NCBI RefSeq assembly: GCF_003610355.1
Contig: NZ_RAPY01000001.1
Coordinates: 2,410,500 to 2,474,499 of the forward strand
Direction of reading: 5' to 3'
From: Sphingobacterium detergens
GTDB lineage: Bacteria > Bacteroidota > Bacteroidia > Sphingobacteriales > Sphingobacteriaceae
DNA length: 64,000 nucleotides
The notes below the pieces were generated by a model. It did no database searches, had not been told where the DNA came from, and was given only the letters and a program-made list of their open reading frames with translations. Shown here piece after piece: positions 7,752 through 17,932 of the stretch. Position numbers and translations under genes: made by a program. How positions within the stretch are numbered: position 1 is the stretch's first letter; every line of letters begins with the position of its first letter.

Positions 7752-9317
7752 TTATTTTTTTACCCACCAAAGATCTGTTCCCATATTGTCGGCGCCTTTT
7801 AACAGGTTGCTGACCGCTTCGGTTACATTCTTGTTATTTTCCGTATACTCTTCCTGCGGATAAGGCAGACGACGAGCCATTCGTTTGCTGTCCACACGAC
7901 CACCGCTGTTATTGACCATGACTTCCATTAACTTTGGATATCCTGTACGACGATATTCTGTCCATGCTTCTACACCAAGCGGAAAATTGGCAATCCATTT
8001 CTGGGTAATGATACGTTCCATTTTTTGTGCCGTCGTACTGCTCTCCTCCCATTTTACTGTAATCGTACTCGGTAGCCCTGCATAAGAAAAGACACCAAGG
8101 GGATCGATGTATGCCGCGGGCTTATTGCTGCTATTGTTTAGATAATCATCAGCTCCATTGACATTCCATTGCATAAAGGATAGACGGATTCCCTGATTAT
8201 ATAGGGTAGCGGCATCTGTGCCCTTCATATTCCATCCCTTTAAAGCTGCCTCGGCCTGTAGAAACGATGTTTCGGCCGCGTTAAACCAGAGCAGCTTATC
8301 CGTCTCAGTCACATTCATATTAGCATATTGTTTGGGGATGTCTCCACTCGGGATCTGTATTCCCGAACGTAGACCATGAAAGCCATTGCTGACAGTGCCA
8401 CCAAAGGTTGAAGGGGTAAAATATTTGGCTCTCCGGGGATCTGCATATCCATTCATGTAGGAGGTGATATCTGCCGAAACACGTGAATCTCCATTATTAT
8501 ATTCGTACATGATCACACGAAAGGGATTTCTGTTGATTGGCTTCACAAAGGCATTGTCGGCATTATCACGGATGACGCCGATTTCGTGATTAACGGCCTC
8601 CTCGGCCTTCTGACGTGCTTTTGTAGGACTGACCTCAGAAATATGCATGGCAAGACGGAGTTTAATGGAATTGGCCAGTTTGATCCATTGCAATACATTA
8701 CCGCTATACACTAGATCTGCCTTACTAGAAAAATTCTGGGTCCTTCGTTCTGTCAATATCTTGATCGCATCATCCAACTGGGTAAATAGGAGATCATATA
8801 CTTGTTCCTGGGAATCGTAGGGTGCCTCCAACGCTCCATTTTCACCAACTTTGGAATAGGGTATCGGACCGTAAATATCAGTCACACGAGACACTGCCAA
8901 CACTTTGATGATATCGGCAACAGCGTGGATAGAAGGATCACTTGAAACCTGTCTTATGGTTTTGGTCTGCACAAATAGCTTGGGCAATATATCATTAAAC
9001 GGTACCCGGGACCAGCCATTTTCTGGATTGTAGGTCGCGAAGTTCTTCCCATTGAATCCATTATTGGAGTCTGCCAGATAGCCCCCCATTGAACCGCCCA
9101 ATAAACATTCAATAAATTGGTTGGCGTTGACATCCAAAGGCACCACCCAGGCCTGTAGCCCGATCATCGCGGAGGAAAGCACATAAGCATCGCGCTCAAC
9201 TTCCTCTGCTGTGGCACCTGCTGGATCAGTATTATATTTTTCAAAGTTTTTAGTACAGGAGAAAAGCGTGGCTGACGATAGCAGCACTCCCCAAAATAAA
9301 ATCTTATATCTTTTCAT
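7752..9317 (-). CDS. SusD/RagB-family outer-membrane lipoprotein, PUL 1
   Basis: The SusD-like glycan-binding lipoprotein forms the lid of the SusC transporter. The start at 9317 gives MKRYKILFWG with lipobox TLFSC; the open frame to 9359 adds 14 residues before the signal peptide and is rejected. It has 521 residues, and an FEKYNTDP stretch after the Cys is typical of the SusD-like group 2 (the SusD/RagB variant with a long TPR-type helical body). C-terminal WIANFPLGVEAWTEYRR is a strong family signature. It lies 76 nt after susC and 10 nt before the GH18-like lipoprotein. The substrate is presumably the oligomannose released by the GH18 enzyme of the same operon. Confidence 0.93.
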   Translation of the reverse strand: MKRYKILFWGVLLSSATLFSCTKNFEKYNTDPAGATAEEVERDAYVLSSAMIGLQAWVVPLDVNANQFIECLLGGSMGGYLADSNNGFNGKNFATYNPENGWSRVPFNDILPKLFVQTKTIRQVSSDPSIHAVADIIKVLAVSRVTDIYGPIPYSKVGENGALEAPYDSQEQVYDLLFTQLDDAIKILTERRTQNFSSKADLVYSGNVLQWIKLANSIKLRLAMHISEVSPTKARQKAEEAVNHEIGVIRDNADNAFVKPINRNPFRVIMYEYNNGDSRVSADITSYMNGYADPRRAKYFTPSTFGGTVSNGFHGLRSGIQIPSGDIPKQYANMNVTETDKLLWFNAAETSFLQAEAALKGWNMKGTDAATLYNQGIRLSFMQWNVNGADDYLNNSSNKPAAYIDPLGVFSYAGLPSTITVKWEESSTTAQKMERIITQKWIANFPLGVEAWTEYRRTGYPKLMEVMVNNSGGRVDSKRMARRLPYPQEEYTENNKNVTEAVSNLLKGADNMGTDLWWVKK

Positions 9318-9393
9318 AACTGTTATATATTTTAGAATTAACATTTGACGGATATACATTTAGTCTTTTGGTAAAAAATAGTTTCATAATGAA

Positions 9394-12300
9394 TTAAAAT
9401 TTAAGACGAACGTTAAAGCCTAAATTCCGTGTACTCGGCGTCATAAAATAGTCTATTCCTTGGTAATAGTTGCCCGTACTTGCTGTCGATTCGGGATCAA
9501 AAGGTGCCTTATTATAAATCATGAGGAGATTACGTCCGACCAGATTTACACTTAATGCGGCTTTGTTGCCCAAAAATGATTTCGGGAAAGTATAACCCAC
9601 TGTTGCTTCCTGCAGGCGCACATTGGTAGCACTATAAGTATAGAACTGCGGGATTCCTGAATTTGCACCTACAACATTATAATAGGCTTCTGCATCAACA
9701 ATGTCTGTACCGTTGACAGTAAAACCGCCATGATCCCGGGCTTGCGCCGAAGCTTCAGAAACACCATAGTAATCCATATAAGCTTGTGTTGCAGAATAGA
9801 CTACTCCTCCAAAACGTGCCGCAACCGTAAAATCAAGCATCCAATTTTTATATTGAAATGCATTTCGCCACGCCATATTGGATTTAGGGAATATACTACC
9901 CAAATAAATATCCCCAACAGTGTTGCTGTTGACCACTTTGCCATCAGCTGTTACGTAGACTTTACCATTGTCGTCTCGTAACAAATCCGATAACGAATAG
10001 AGGTCGCCTAGGGTCCCCCCTTCTTTAAGGATAAACCTTGCCTGTGAAAGTCCGCCGACATCCAGGCGGTTTTTATTGATTACAGCACCAGTTTCCGGAT
10101 GTACATAATCTCGGACAAGCTCCTTGATCTTATTGCGGTTTACCGTGAGGGTATAATTCGAATTCCATTGCAATGCACCCCATTTCTTTTCGTAACCGAG
10201 GCCGACTTCAATACCCCTATTCACGACTTTACCTGTCTGTACATATAGCCGGTTGTATCCTGAAGATACCGAAAGCTGTGGGTTAAAAGTCTGATTGAGG
10301 GTGGTTGCATGATATAGCGTAAGGTCCAGATTAAATCCATTCAGAAATTTGGCATTCAACCCTACCTCAGCTGAATTGGTACGCTCAGGTTTAAGATCGC
10401 TGATCGGATAATGCGACAGGCCTTTATATTGCTGGGTGGCTACATCCCACTCATAGATCGGATTGGCCAGAAATTCCGGAAATGGTCTTCCTACTGAAGC
10501 GTAAGATGAACGTACTTTGAGGTACTGAAAAATATCCGAGATATCTACTAGCTGTGAAATCACCGCCGTCGCACCTATTGACGGATAGAAGAAAGATGAA
10601 GTTGTAGACTTGGGTCCTGCAAGATTGGAGTGCCAGTCGTTTCGGCCTGTAGCCGTTACGAAATAGGTGTTTTTATAACCGAGTTCCACACTGGCAAATA
10701 CCGACTGCGACTCCCGGCTACGGTCAATCATAGGGGATTTTTTCCGGTCATCAATCTGGGTGATATCAAACTTGTTGGTCAGACCATTTTCGAGAATAGG
10801 TCCTCTGATGGGTAATGAGCTCGTTTTGTCATGCAGGATAATACCACCTAGGTTAGCCTGTAAGCTAAAATCTTGGAATGACTTGTTGATATTGGCCATG
10901 ATATCACCATAGTATTGTGTTGATTTTTGTTCGTCAAGACCAAAAAAACCGTTTTTTGACCCCTCAGTGATCGTCGTATTGGTACTGGCATAGAGTTTTT
11001 CAGTAAACCTGCCAGTGGTATTGTCCATTCGGCCACGGGTAGATAGGTTTAACCAATTGTTTACCTGATAACTCAGGCTGGCATTGATCAGATAACGATC
11101 CTTTTTCGTTTCCCTGAGATTACGGTAGTTGATCCAATACGGATTTTGTCCGACCACTTCATTTAGTCCCTGTGGCCAGTATTGTTCGTTAATCTTACGC
11201 TGCACATTATAACGTTCGTACATCCGGATGGCTTCCCAGTCATCCCCACGAGGGAATAGGTACGCGGTAGTCAGGGGGTTAGAATAGATTCCTTGATTGG
11301 TCATATTAAGATCGCGTTGCTTGATATAATTCAGCCCTGCATCCAATGTAAGCTTATCGTCCAGGAATTTAGCTGTATTACGAAAAGTAAAATTATAGCG
11401 GTCGTATTTATTATTAGGCACGATTCCCATTGCATTGACTGCTCCTGCCGAAACGTAGGTCTGATTTTTATCCGTCCCTGTAGATAAGGAAATCCCTTCA
11501 GTAGCGACAACACCGGTACGGAAGTAATCTTTAACGGGCGAATAATTGTAGTTATTTACATCCGTCAATGCTGCTCCCCAGCTTTTATCATTCACGCCCG
11601 CGGCCAGGCTGGAACCTGTACCATAGCGATTTTGGAATGACGGCAGCACAAAGGCGTTCTGAAATTGGGTATTCTGTGTCAGGCTCAAGGAAGTTTTTCC
11701 GGCGACTCCTCTGCGCGTATTGATGACGATGGCACCATTTGCAGCATCTGATCCATAGAGGGCTGCAGCAGCTGCTCCGGTCAGCACCGACATGGATTCA
11801 ATATCTTCTGGATTAAGATCTGCAATACCTTCGGAAGTACCTGTCGAAGAAAACTCGGATCCTTCAGTCGACTTTTTGTTGAACATCGGGATACCGTCTA
11901 TGACGTAAAGTACGTTATTATCCTGTTCAATGGTCTTGGCACCACGCATGACTACTTTGGCTGCTCCACCGATACCACCTGAACTGCTATTGATGGTCAC
12001 ACCGGCAATCTTGCCGTTGAGTGAGTTGATCATATTGGCATCGCGGACCTGTGTGAGGTCATCACCTTTCACTTGTTGAACATTATAGCTGAGCGCCTTT
12101 TCTGAGCGTTTAATCCCTAATGCAGTCACAACAACTTCGTCGATGGTCGCCTGTTCCTGAGCGAGCTGAATCTGAATTTCCTTGTTTAACACGCTGACAG
12201 TAACTTCTTGTGGCACATAGCCAACATAGCGTATCGCGAGTACGTCTCCAGGTCTGACATCAGGAAGGGTAAAAATCCCCTCAGCATTTGAGCGGGCGCC

Positions 12301-12747
12301 TTTATTGCTTCCTTTTACTGTTACACTCGCTCCCGCCAGCGGCTTACCTGTCTGGTCCACAACCTTCCCTTGAAGGGGCTGTTGTTGTATGGTCTTCGGT
12401 GTTTGCACTGCGCTGCCGAACGTATCCTTTGCCGGCAAAGCTTTTATCAGTAAAGTATTATCCTTTTGTTCGTAGGACAGTTGTTGCCCCTGAAGCAACA
12501 TGTTCATAACCTGTTGCAGGGGTGCATTTTTGAATTCGACATTCAGCAGGCGATTGTCATCCAAAATCTGACTGGAATACAGCACATTAAAACCAGTCTG
12601 TTTTTTGATTTCCCGAATGAGGTCTATGGCTTTGATCCGTTGCTTGCGCAATGTGATATTTGCCTGTCCCGCAGCTGATATGGAAATCTGAAGCATAAGC
12701 ATAGAGATGCCTATAGTTCTTATCATTTGAAATGATTTAAACCACAT
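9394..12747 (-). CDS. SusC/RagA-family TonB-dependent transporter with STN domain, PUL 1
   Basis: This 1117-residue outer-membrane transporter imports glycan captured by the SusD partner. After a signal peptide come an STN domain (about 27-105), a carboxypeptidase-D regulatory-like domain (about 125-212, GKVVDQTGKPLAGASV), a plug (about 215-345, with VVVTALGIKR at its start and VLYVIDGIP within it) and a 22-strand barrel ending in the aromatic-type LGFNVRLKF. The STN domain is the signalling module that contacts FecR anti-sigma factors, and FecR and ECF sigma genes lie directly upstream. Import of oligosaccharide is therefore likely to trigger the operon's own transcription. ATG at 12747 is the chosen start. 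Confidence 0.95.
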   Translation of the reverse strand: MWFKSFQMIRTIGISMLMLQISISAAGQANITLRKQRIKAIDLIREIKKQTGFNVLYSSQILDDNRLLNVEFKNAPLQQVMNMLLQGQQLSYEQKDNTLLIKALPAKDTFGSAVQTPKTIQQQPLQGKVVDQTGKPLAGASVTVKGSNKGARSNAEGIFTLPDVRPGDVLAIRYVGYVPQEVTVSVLNKEIQIQLAQEQATIDEVVVTALGIKRSEKALSYNVQQVKGDDLTQVRDANMINSLNGKIAGVTINSSSGGIGGAAKVVMRGAKTIEQDNNVLYVIDGIPMFNKKSTEGSEFSSTGTSEGIADLNPEDIESMSVLTGAAAAALYGSDAANGAIVINTRRGVAGKTSLSLTQNTQFQNAFVLPSFQNRYGTGSSLAAGVNDKSWGAALTDVNNYNYSPVKDYFRTGVVATEGISLSTGTDKNQTYVSAGAVNAMGIVPNNKYDRYNFTFRNTAKFLDDKLTLDAGLNYIKQRDLNMTNQGIYSNPLTTAYLFPRGDDWEAIRMYERYNVQRKINEQYWPQGLNEVVGQNPYWINYRNLRETKKDRYLINASLSYQVNNWLNLSTRGRMDNTTGRFTEKLYASTNTTITEGSKNGFFGLDEQKSTQYYGDIMANINKSFQDFSLQANLGGIILHDKTSSLPIRGPILENGLTNKFDITQIDDRKKSPMIDRSRESQSVFASVELGYKNTYFVTATGRNDWHSNLAGPKSTTSSFFYPSIGATAVISQLVDISDIFQYLKVRSSYASVGRPFPEFLANPIYEWDVATQQYKGLSHYPISDLKPERTNSAEVGLNAKFLNGFNLDLTLYHATTLNQTFNPQLSVSSGYNRLYVQTGKVVNRGIEVGLGYEKKWGALQWNSNYTLTVNRNKIKELVRDYVHPETGAVINKNRLDVGGLSQARFILKEGGTLGDLYSLSDLLRDDNGKVYVTADGKVVNSNTVGDIYLGSIFPKSNMAWRNAFQYKNWMLDFTVAARFGGVVYSATQAYMDYYGVSEASAQARDHGGFTVNGTDIVDAEAYYNVVGANSGIPQFYTYSATNVRLQEATVGYTFPKSFLGNKAALSVNLVGRNLLMIYNKAPFDPESTASTGNYYQGIDYFMTPSTRNLGFNVRLKF

Positions 12748-12817
12748 AATTACGTTGGATTTTAATTGATTCTATTGAGTTTATAAAAGCTATAACTGCC
12801 CCGGAGGGACTTTTTGG

Positions 12818-13930
12818 TTATTGATTACTAATCACAATTGTTCGGTTTTTGATCTCAAAATCAAGTTTTGAGGTGACGCTCAAGAGATGGAGGACTTCCT
12901 CAACCTTTGCATACCGGGATATTTCGCCATTGAACATCACTTTCTTCGTGTCCACATCTTTAAACGTATATTGAACGTTGTACCATCTGCCTATGCGTTC
13001 CATGATTGAAACTAGATTTTCATTTCTGAAAATAAAGGAATTATTTTTCCAATCCACAAAGTCGTTCACATCTACATCCTTCACGACAATACGATCGGCT
13101 TCTACCCTAGCCTGTTGTCCTGGACGCAGCTTTTGTGTCTTGTTGACCAATACTGACCCCTCAAGCAATGTCGTCAGTTTTTGGGAGGAATGATAGGTAT
13201 TCACGTTAAAAACAGTGCCCAATACCTGGATTTCCTGCTGATCTGATTTCACTATAAAAGGGCGTCTCGGGTCTTTGGTGACATCAAAATATCCCTCACC
13301 CTTTAATTCAACGACACGCTTGGGCTGATGCTGCATATTAACCGCAAACCGTAAAGACGATTCGGCATTTAGGGTGACTTGAGATCCATCGGGAAGAATC
13401 ACTTCATACTGACCACCTCTTGGAGTTTCGATGGTATTGTAGCCAGTTCCAGTAACAAGATTAGGGTCTATTTTATACTGTAATCGGCCGGCAGCATTTT
13501 TTGTGATCACAACGCCCTGATCTCTTGTCGCTTCGGCATTATTCGGTGTCAGTGCAATCTGGCGTCCGTCGCTCAAGGTTAATACAGCTTTATTCTCACC
13601 AGGTAAAATTTCATTTGCCAGCAATTCAGTTGCAGAATCCTTTAGTGTCTGACGTTGAAGAATAAAATAGCCACCAATTGCTAGGCAAAATAGTACAACT
13701 GCTGCCGCAGCCCAGCGGTAGTATACGGGCATTCGGACCTTTTTGATTGATTCAGGATTAGCCTTGGCGTCGATGTACCGCCATACCCGTCCTTTATCCT
13801 GCGGACTGAACGACTCTTCATTGATAACTTGTTGCTGCTCGAACCACAACTCCAGTAGCTGCCGCTCTTCGACAGAACAGGTACCCTTGGCATACTTATC
13901 CAGTAATAGTTTTATTTTATCCTTGGTCAT
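12818..13930 (-). CDS. FecR-family anti-sigma factor, PUL 1
   Basis: The 370-residue inner-membrane anti-sigma factor has a cytoplasmic N-terminal part (1-80), one membrane helix (about 82-102, WAAAAVVLFCLAIGGYFIL) and a periplasmic FecR domain (about 120-280). The FecR domain contains TPRGGQYEVILPDGSQVTL and GEGYFDVTKD, both family hallmarks. A C-terminal STN-like DUF4974 domain (about 298-368) follows. It should hold the ECF factor encoded 71 nt upstream until the STN domain of the SusC transporter signals ligand. The gene order sigma-FecR-SusC is the standard trans-envelope circuit of Bacteroidota glycoprotein PULs. Confidence 0.93.
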   Translation of the reverse strand: MTKDKIKLLLDKYAKGTCSVEERQLLELWFEQQQVINEESFSPQDKGRVWRYIDAKANPESIKKVRMPVYYRWAAAAVVLFCLAIGGYFILQRQTLKDSATELLANEILPGENKAVLTLSDGRQIALTPNNAEATRDQGVVITKNAAGRLQYKIDPNLVTGTGYNTIETPRGGQYEVILPDGSQVTLNAESSLRFAVNMQHQPKRVVELKGEGYFDVTKDPRRPFIVKSDQQEIQVLGTVFNVNTYHSSQKLTTLLEGSVLVNKTQKLRPGQQARVEADRIVVKDVDVNDFVDWKNNSFIFRNENLVSIMERIGRWYNVQYTFKDVDTKKVMFNGEISRYAKVEEVLHLLSVTSKLDFEIKNRTIVISNQ

Positions 13931-14001
13931 AATTGATTATTTTTTCCCCTAATCAAATACATGTTGCACAAGTATCCCTTATGGGGTATAAAAAATTTCA
14001 A

Positions 14002-14607
14002 TTATTTTTTTTCGTAGAGATAGGCAATGATAACGAGTCCCTCAATGGTCTTATGCCCAAGCTTATAGCGGAAAATTTTAAGAACATTCTGAACCTGTTT
14101 ACGAACTGTCTTTTCGGAAATTCCCAATTGTTCAGCAATTTCTTTATAGGTTAGATGTTCTTGTCTGCTCAGGCGAAATACTTCTTGGGCTCGTGGTGGA
14201 AGTTTTTCTAACTGACGGTCCAAAAAGTGTTGCAGCTCTTTTTCCTGGATTTGCCCTAAAATTGGATCATAAAATGGTGTCACAAAATTAATTATGCTCT
14301 GGATGTGATTATCCCTGTATTTCTTCTTCCGCAACTGATAAAGCGCCTGCTTACGGACGGACATGTAGAGCCATGCGCCGAGATTATCAATCTGGATAAC
14401 TTCCCGCCGTACCCAAAGTGCAGAAAAAACTTCCTGAATGATATCTTCACGATCTGCTGTATCAAGCTCGATTTTTTGTGAGAAGCTATATAGTTTGGCG
14501 GCAAACCGGTTATAGACTTCGGTGAATGCTGCATAATCTCCCCGCTGTATTTCGGAAAGCAATTCCTCTTCGGACCAACTGAAATAGTGTTTATCAGCGT
14601 TTCCCAT
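14002..14607 (-). CDS. ECF RNA polymerase sigma factor, PUL 1
   Basis: An ECF sigma-70 factor of 201 residues from the ATG at 14607; an in-frame GTG at 14616 would add three. Region 2 (about 20-90) contains the DREDIIQEVFSALW core-binding helix, and region 4 (about 128-185) carries the helix-turn-helix LTYKEIAEQLGISEKTVRKQ. Together with FecR it should activate the SusCD operon when the transporter is occupied. It lacks the extra C-terminal domain of stand-alone ECF factors. It heads the minus-strand block that runs to the terminator at 4044-4080. Confidence 0.93.
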   Translation of the reverse strand: MGNADKHYFSWSEEELLSEIQRGDYAAFTEVYNRFAAKLYSFSQKIELDTADREDIIQEVFSALWVRREVIQIDNLGAWLYMSVRKQALYQLRKKKYRDNHIQSIINFVTPFYDPILGQIQEKELQHFLDRQLEKLPPRAQEVFRLSRQEHLTYKEIAEQLGISEKTVRKQVQNVLKIFRYKLGHKTIEGLVIIAYLYEKK

Positions 14608-15028
14608 TCTTTTCACGTTAAGTTTATAAGCTATTTATTTACAGTAAATATAACAGATATCTAAGAAGATTGGAAATTACGCTATAGCCAATCTGAATTT
14701 CTTTATCGCCAATATTACAACCGGACAGAGCAGATTGTATTTTACCGTCTTGCGTAACAGGATACTCCTGGATTCTATTCCGGTAACTAAACACCAAATA
14801 GCATGGTTGGATTCTAACAGCTGTATTGTACAAAAAAAACCTATTTTTAAACTGTATTATTCTTAATAATAAGAAAGAAAACAAAAAATAATAATCTAAA
14901 TCTATAAAACTAAATGTTAAACATGGTCAGATCTAGGAATCCGGGACATTGGTTTATACTATGAATTTTATCAGGTGCCTTTTAGCCTAAAAACACAATT
15001 ACAATTTATCAAAGAGGATAACGGAAAT
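14608..15028. other. Intergenic region between divergent genes
   Basis: This 421-nt AT-rich gap separates the sigma factor gene (minus) from the membrane-protein gene (plus). An 81-codon minus-strand frame at 14639-14884 has no family resemblance and is treated as chance. I see no clear TAnnTTTG promoter on either strand and no repeat. Confidence 0.5.
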
Positions 15029-15484
15029 ATGCTAAAGAAAATCAATAACAGGCTTAACTTTTTATCTTCAATTGAAAAAGGAGCAATCCTTTTAAGCATA
15101 ATGCTATTGATTACCTCCCTGACGATGCCCGCTGTCTTTGTCGATCGCGGTGGGGAATATCCTGAAGAGATAGGTAGTCTAGTCATGTTTTTAATGGGCT
15201 GGTTATCGCCTTTGGCTGGAGCTATTGTATTATTCCTATTTTGGTGTGCTAACCCGATCTACCTGTTTTCTATTTGTGCTATATTAAACCGTAACAAAAA
15301 AGCTGGTTTTTATCTGAGTCTCATTCCCTGCTTAATCGCGCTGGCATTCACACAAATGGACACAATTATGACCAGCGAATCGGGATCCGAATCGATCATA
15401 ACAGCACTAGGTCCCGGTTATTTTTTTTGGCTAAGCAGTTTCCTAGTCTTATCCATTGGAATCGGAATAAAATTGAAAATTTAA
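15029..15484 (+). CDS. Small integral membrane protein, unknown function
   Basis: The 151-residue protein starts at the ATG at 15029, preceded by a purine-rich GAGGATAACGG stretch. A GTG 54 nt upstream is in frame but poorer. It has four predicted membrane helices, at about residues 18-38, 50-75, 80-100 and 126-148, joined by short loops, and no charged catalytic motif. I do not recognise the family. Its stop codon overlaps that of the convergent glycosidase gene by four bases (TTAA), leaving no room for separate terminators. Confidence 0.65.
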   Translation: MLKKINNRLNFLSSIEKGAILLSIMLLITSLTMPAVFVDRGGEYPEEIGSLVMFLMGWLSPLAGAIVLFLFWCANPIYLFSICAILNRNKKAGFYLSLIPCLIALAFTQMDTIMTSESGSESIITALGPGYFFWLSSFLVLSIGIGIKLKI

Positions 15485-17772
15485 CCCATTGGCTTAATGG
15501 TCAACAAGCCCCCCTGTTTTGCGATAAGCTTCAAATACCCATCTTTTTTACGCTCGATCTTAAATCCATTATTTTGGACTTCACGGTAATCAGCAAAAGG
15601 TAATTTCAAGATGGTTTCCCCTCCCTTTTCGGCATAGATCTTCACTTCGGATACCAATCCATCGACGCGTTTGGCACTCACCAAAAACGCTCCCTCAGCA
15701 CGCAACTGATCAAAAGCAATGTTCTTCCACGCTGCTGGTACAGCAGGCATAATCTCAATAAAGCCGGCATAGCTTTGTAAAAGCATCTCCTGTATACCGG
15801 CCGCAAAAGCGAAATTTCCCTCCAATGTAAAGGGACGATACGTAAACTTAGACAGACCTGATTTTGTCTGATCACCATTCAAATGGAAGCTATTGATTGA
15901 ACAAAATGCTTCGGCAAAAATCTTTAAAGCCTTGGCCGCCCCCGCACCGTCTTTAGCTCTTGCCTTAAGGTTCCCCAACCAAGAATAAGAGTAACCACAC
16001 CAATAATCTGGCCCCACCGCATCTAGTTGTGCGATGCTATGACGGATGATAGACTGCGCTTTAGCCCCATCCTCCCATTTGATCAGACCTAAGGGATGAA
16101 TCGCCATCATATTCGAAAAATGGCGATGTGACTGATTATAGTCCATCGATGGCGCAAACTTAAGTTCATCGTTAGCTGTCAACGCATAGTCGCCAAACTC
16201 ATTCAAAATAGTTGTCCAATGTGCAGCTTCACTCGTAAGCCCCAGATCTGTGGCCAATTCCGCCGCGATCCCAAAAGTATACTTCATCAATGCCAGGTCG
16301 TAATTTGTATTCTGCAAAAACCAAGCATTCAGACTATTATCATTGATCTCCGGGCTTGCACTAATTTCCAATTGGCGGTATCCTTGGGCATCTTTAACCG
16401 TCAGCTTTTCCAACAAATTGGCGGTCTTTTTTAGCCATGGGTATGCCTTGTTCTTCAAAAATTCCCGGTCCATACTATATCGCCATTGCAGGTAATAATG
16501 CTGTGCGAGCCAAGAAGATACCGTCGGTGATAATGAATACTGTATCCATCCTCCCATTTCAGTACCATCCAAAGTCGTCACTCCAGGCACTGCCAAACCA
16601 TCTATACCGAAAAACATCTTGGTATAACGCAAATAATTGTCTTTATTCTCTTCTAAATGATTGATATAACCCATTGCTTCGTCCAGATGATTGGCACCAT
16701 AAGCGGGCCAATAACTCAACTGTGTATTGAGATCGTGATGGTAGTCACCTTTCCATGGCGGTATCCGTCCATTATCGGCTGTCCATACGCCTTGCAGTGA
16801 AATAGGTGGCGCATCTTTACGGGCCAACGAACCAAATTTATATTGTTCAAGATACCATTGTTTTTCCAACTTTTGATCGGGAATCTGTATTGCGGACTTG
16901 CTCCAGAAGCTTTTCCACCAAGAGCTATGAACCTTCAAATCTTCTTTGAATGATTTTGCGAGTGCAATTTCGGTTATACGAGAGGCTTCAGTCATGACCT
17001 TATTCGGGTAATGGCTAGAGATCGTCCAGACTCCCTCTACAGTAGTGTTTCCGACTTTTTTCCATCTGACCGAGATGATATACTGAAATCCTCCCCATCC
17101 TTCCTGCCGATAGGTGATGTGGTTACCATTGCGCTTGATATCTCCTTGTTTATAACCCAATCGAGCCAAATCATCTCCACCTACGGGATTCCCTGATACT
17201 GTCACAGCACCTTGGTACCGAGGTGCTAAGAGTTGCGGCTCAAAATTATCTTTTACATTTTCAAACTTAAACCATCCGTATTGTTTCTCCGCATTTACGA
17301 AGGTTTGAAGTTTTGTTCCGCCCGACCACTGTACCTCACAAAGTGCATTGTTTAACGAAAGATGCGCACGATTTACCTCGCCCCAACCCTTGGTATCAAA
17401 CTCCAATGCTCCTCCGGGTATTTTGGTCGGCCCTGGCTCCCGGTCATATGGCTCGTCAAAATACTCCTGAACGGGCCGATAATCCTTCTTCTTAACCTGA
17501 TCGATAACCCATCGAAAACTAAATTCTTTTCTATGCAAGCCCTTCATTGGACGCATATCCCACAGGTCTGCCCTATCCAATGAAAAACGAAGTTTGTCTT
17601 GCTTTTGCCAGACCAATGCTCCTAACCACCCATTACCAATAGGTAAAGCTTCGTCCCATTGATTTGCCAAAGTAGTAAAAGAAAGATCATGATCGGCTTT
17701 CGTTTGAGCCTTTGATAGCAATGTGAACAGGCAAAAAAAGAGTCCAAAGCTAATGGATAGTTTCATGTTCAT
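15481..17772 (-). CDS. GH95-like glycosidase, exported
   Basis: The 763-residue protein has a cleavable signal peptide ending near AQT (residue 24). An N-terminal beta domain carries WDEALPIGNG (39-48), the opening signature of GH95 (alpha-1,2-L-fucosidases and alpha-L-galactosidases). The helical barrel shows PPWKGDYHHDLNTQLSYW (338-355), ASPE (472-475) and HRHFSNMMAIHP (549-560), all in family order. GH95 normally has DGNFG near the end of the barrel; here it is EGNFA (651-655), so one likely catalytic Asp is Glu. The protein may have an altered specificity or activity. It is monocistronic and not in a PUL. Two start ATGs (17772, 17766) are equally plausible. Periplasmic or surface location is inferred from the signal peptide. 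Confidence 0.8.
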   Translation of the reverse strand: MNMKLSISFGLFFCLFTLLSKAQTKADHDLSFTTLANQWDEALPIGNGWLGALVWQKQDKLRFSLDRADLWDMRPMKGLHRKEFSFRWVIDQVKKKDYRPVQEYFDEPYDREPGPTKIPGGALEFDTKGWGEVNRAHLSLNNALCEVQWSGGTKLQTFVNAEKQYGWFKFENVKDNFEPQLLAPRYQGAVTVSGNPVGGDDLARLGYKQGDIKRNGNHITYRQEGWGGFQYIISVRWKKVGNTTVEGVWTISSHYPNKVMTEASRITEIALAKSFKEDLKVHSSWWKSFWSKSAIQIPDQKLEKQWYLEQYKFGSLARKDAPPISLQGVWTADNGRIPPWKGDYHHDLNTQLSYWPAYGANHLDEAMGYINHLEENKDNYLRYTKMFFGIDGLAVPGVTTLDGTEMGGWIQYSLSPTVSSWLAQHYYLQWRYSMDREFLKNKAYPWLKKTANLLEKLTVKDAQGYRQLEISASPEINDNSLNAWFLQNTNYDLALMKYTFGIAAELATDLGLTSEAAHWTTILNEFGDYALTANDELKFAPSMDYNQSHRHFSNMMAIHPLGLIKWEDGAKAQSIIRHSIAQLDAVGPDYWCGYSYSWLGNLKARAKDGAGAAKALKIFAEAFCSINSFHLNGDQTKSGLSKFTYRPFTLEGNFAFAAGIQEMLLQSYAGFIEIMPAVPAAWKNIAFDQLRAEGAFLVSAKRVDGLVSEVKIYAEKGGETILKLPFADYREVQNNGFKIERKKDGYLKLIAKQGGLLTIKPMG

Positions 17773-17932
17773 AATTTATAAGGGTTATTACTATTATAAA
17801 CTTACTATTTACGACTGAAAATCCTGTAAACGTAACTGATAAATCACATTAGTTATCAAGAATGCTTCATTCGAGAATAGGATTTTTTCCTTTGTCATTA
17901 AATTGATTTATTTTTTTTATAATTGTATTATT

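Noticed and set aside
14639..14884. 81-codon minus-strand open frame between the sigma factor and membrane-protein genes
   Set aside because: No family resemblance, no promoter or ribosome-binding signal, and AT-rich DNA gives such frames by chance.
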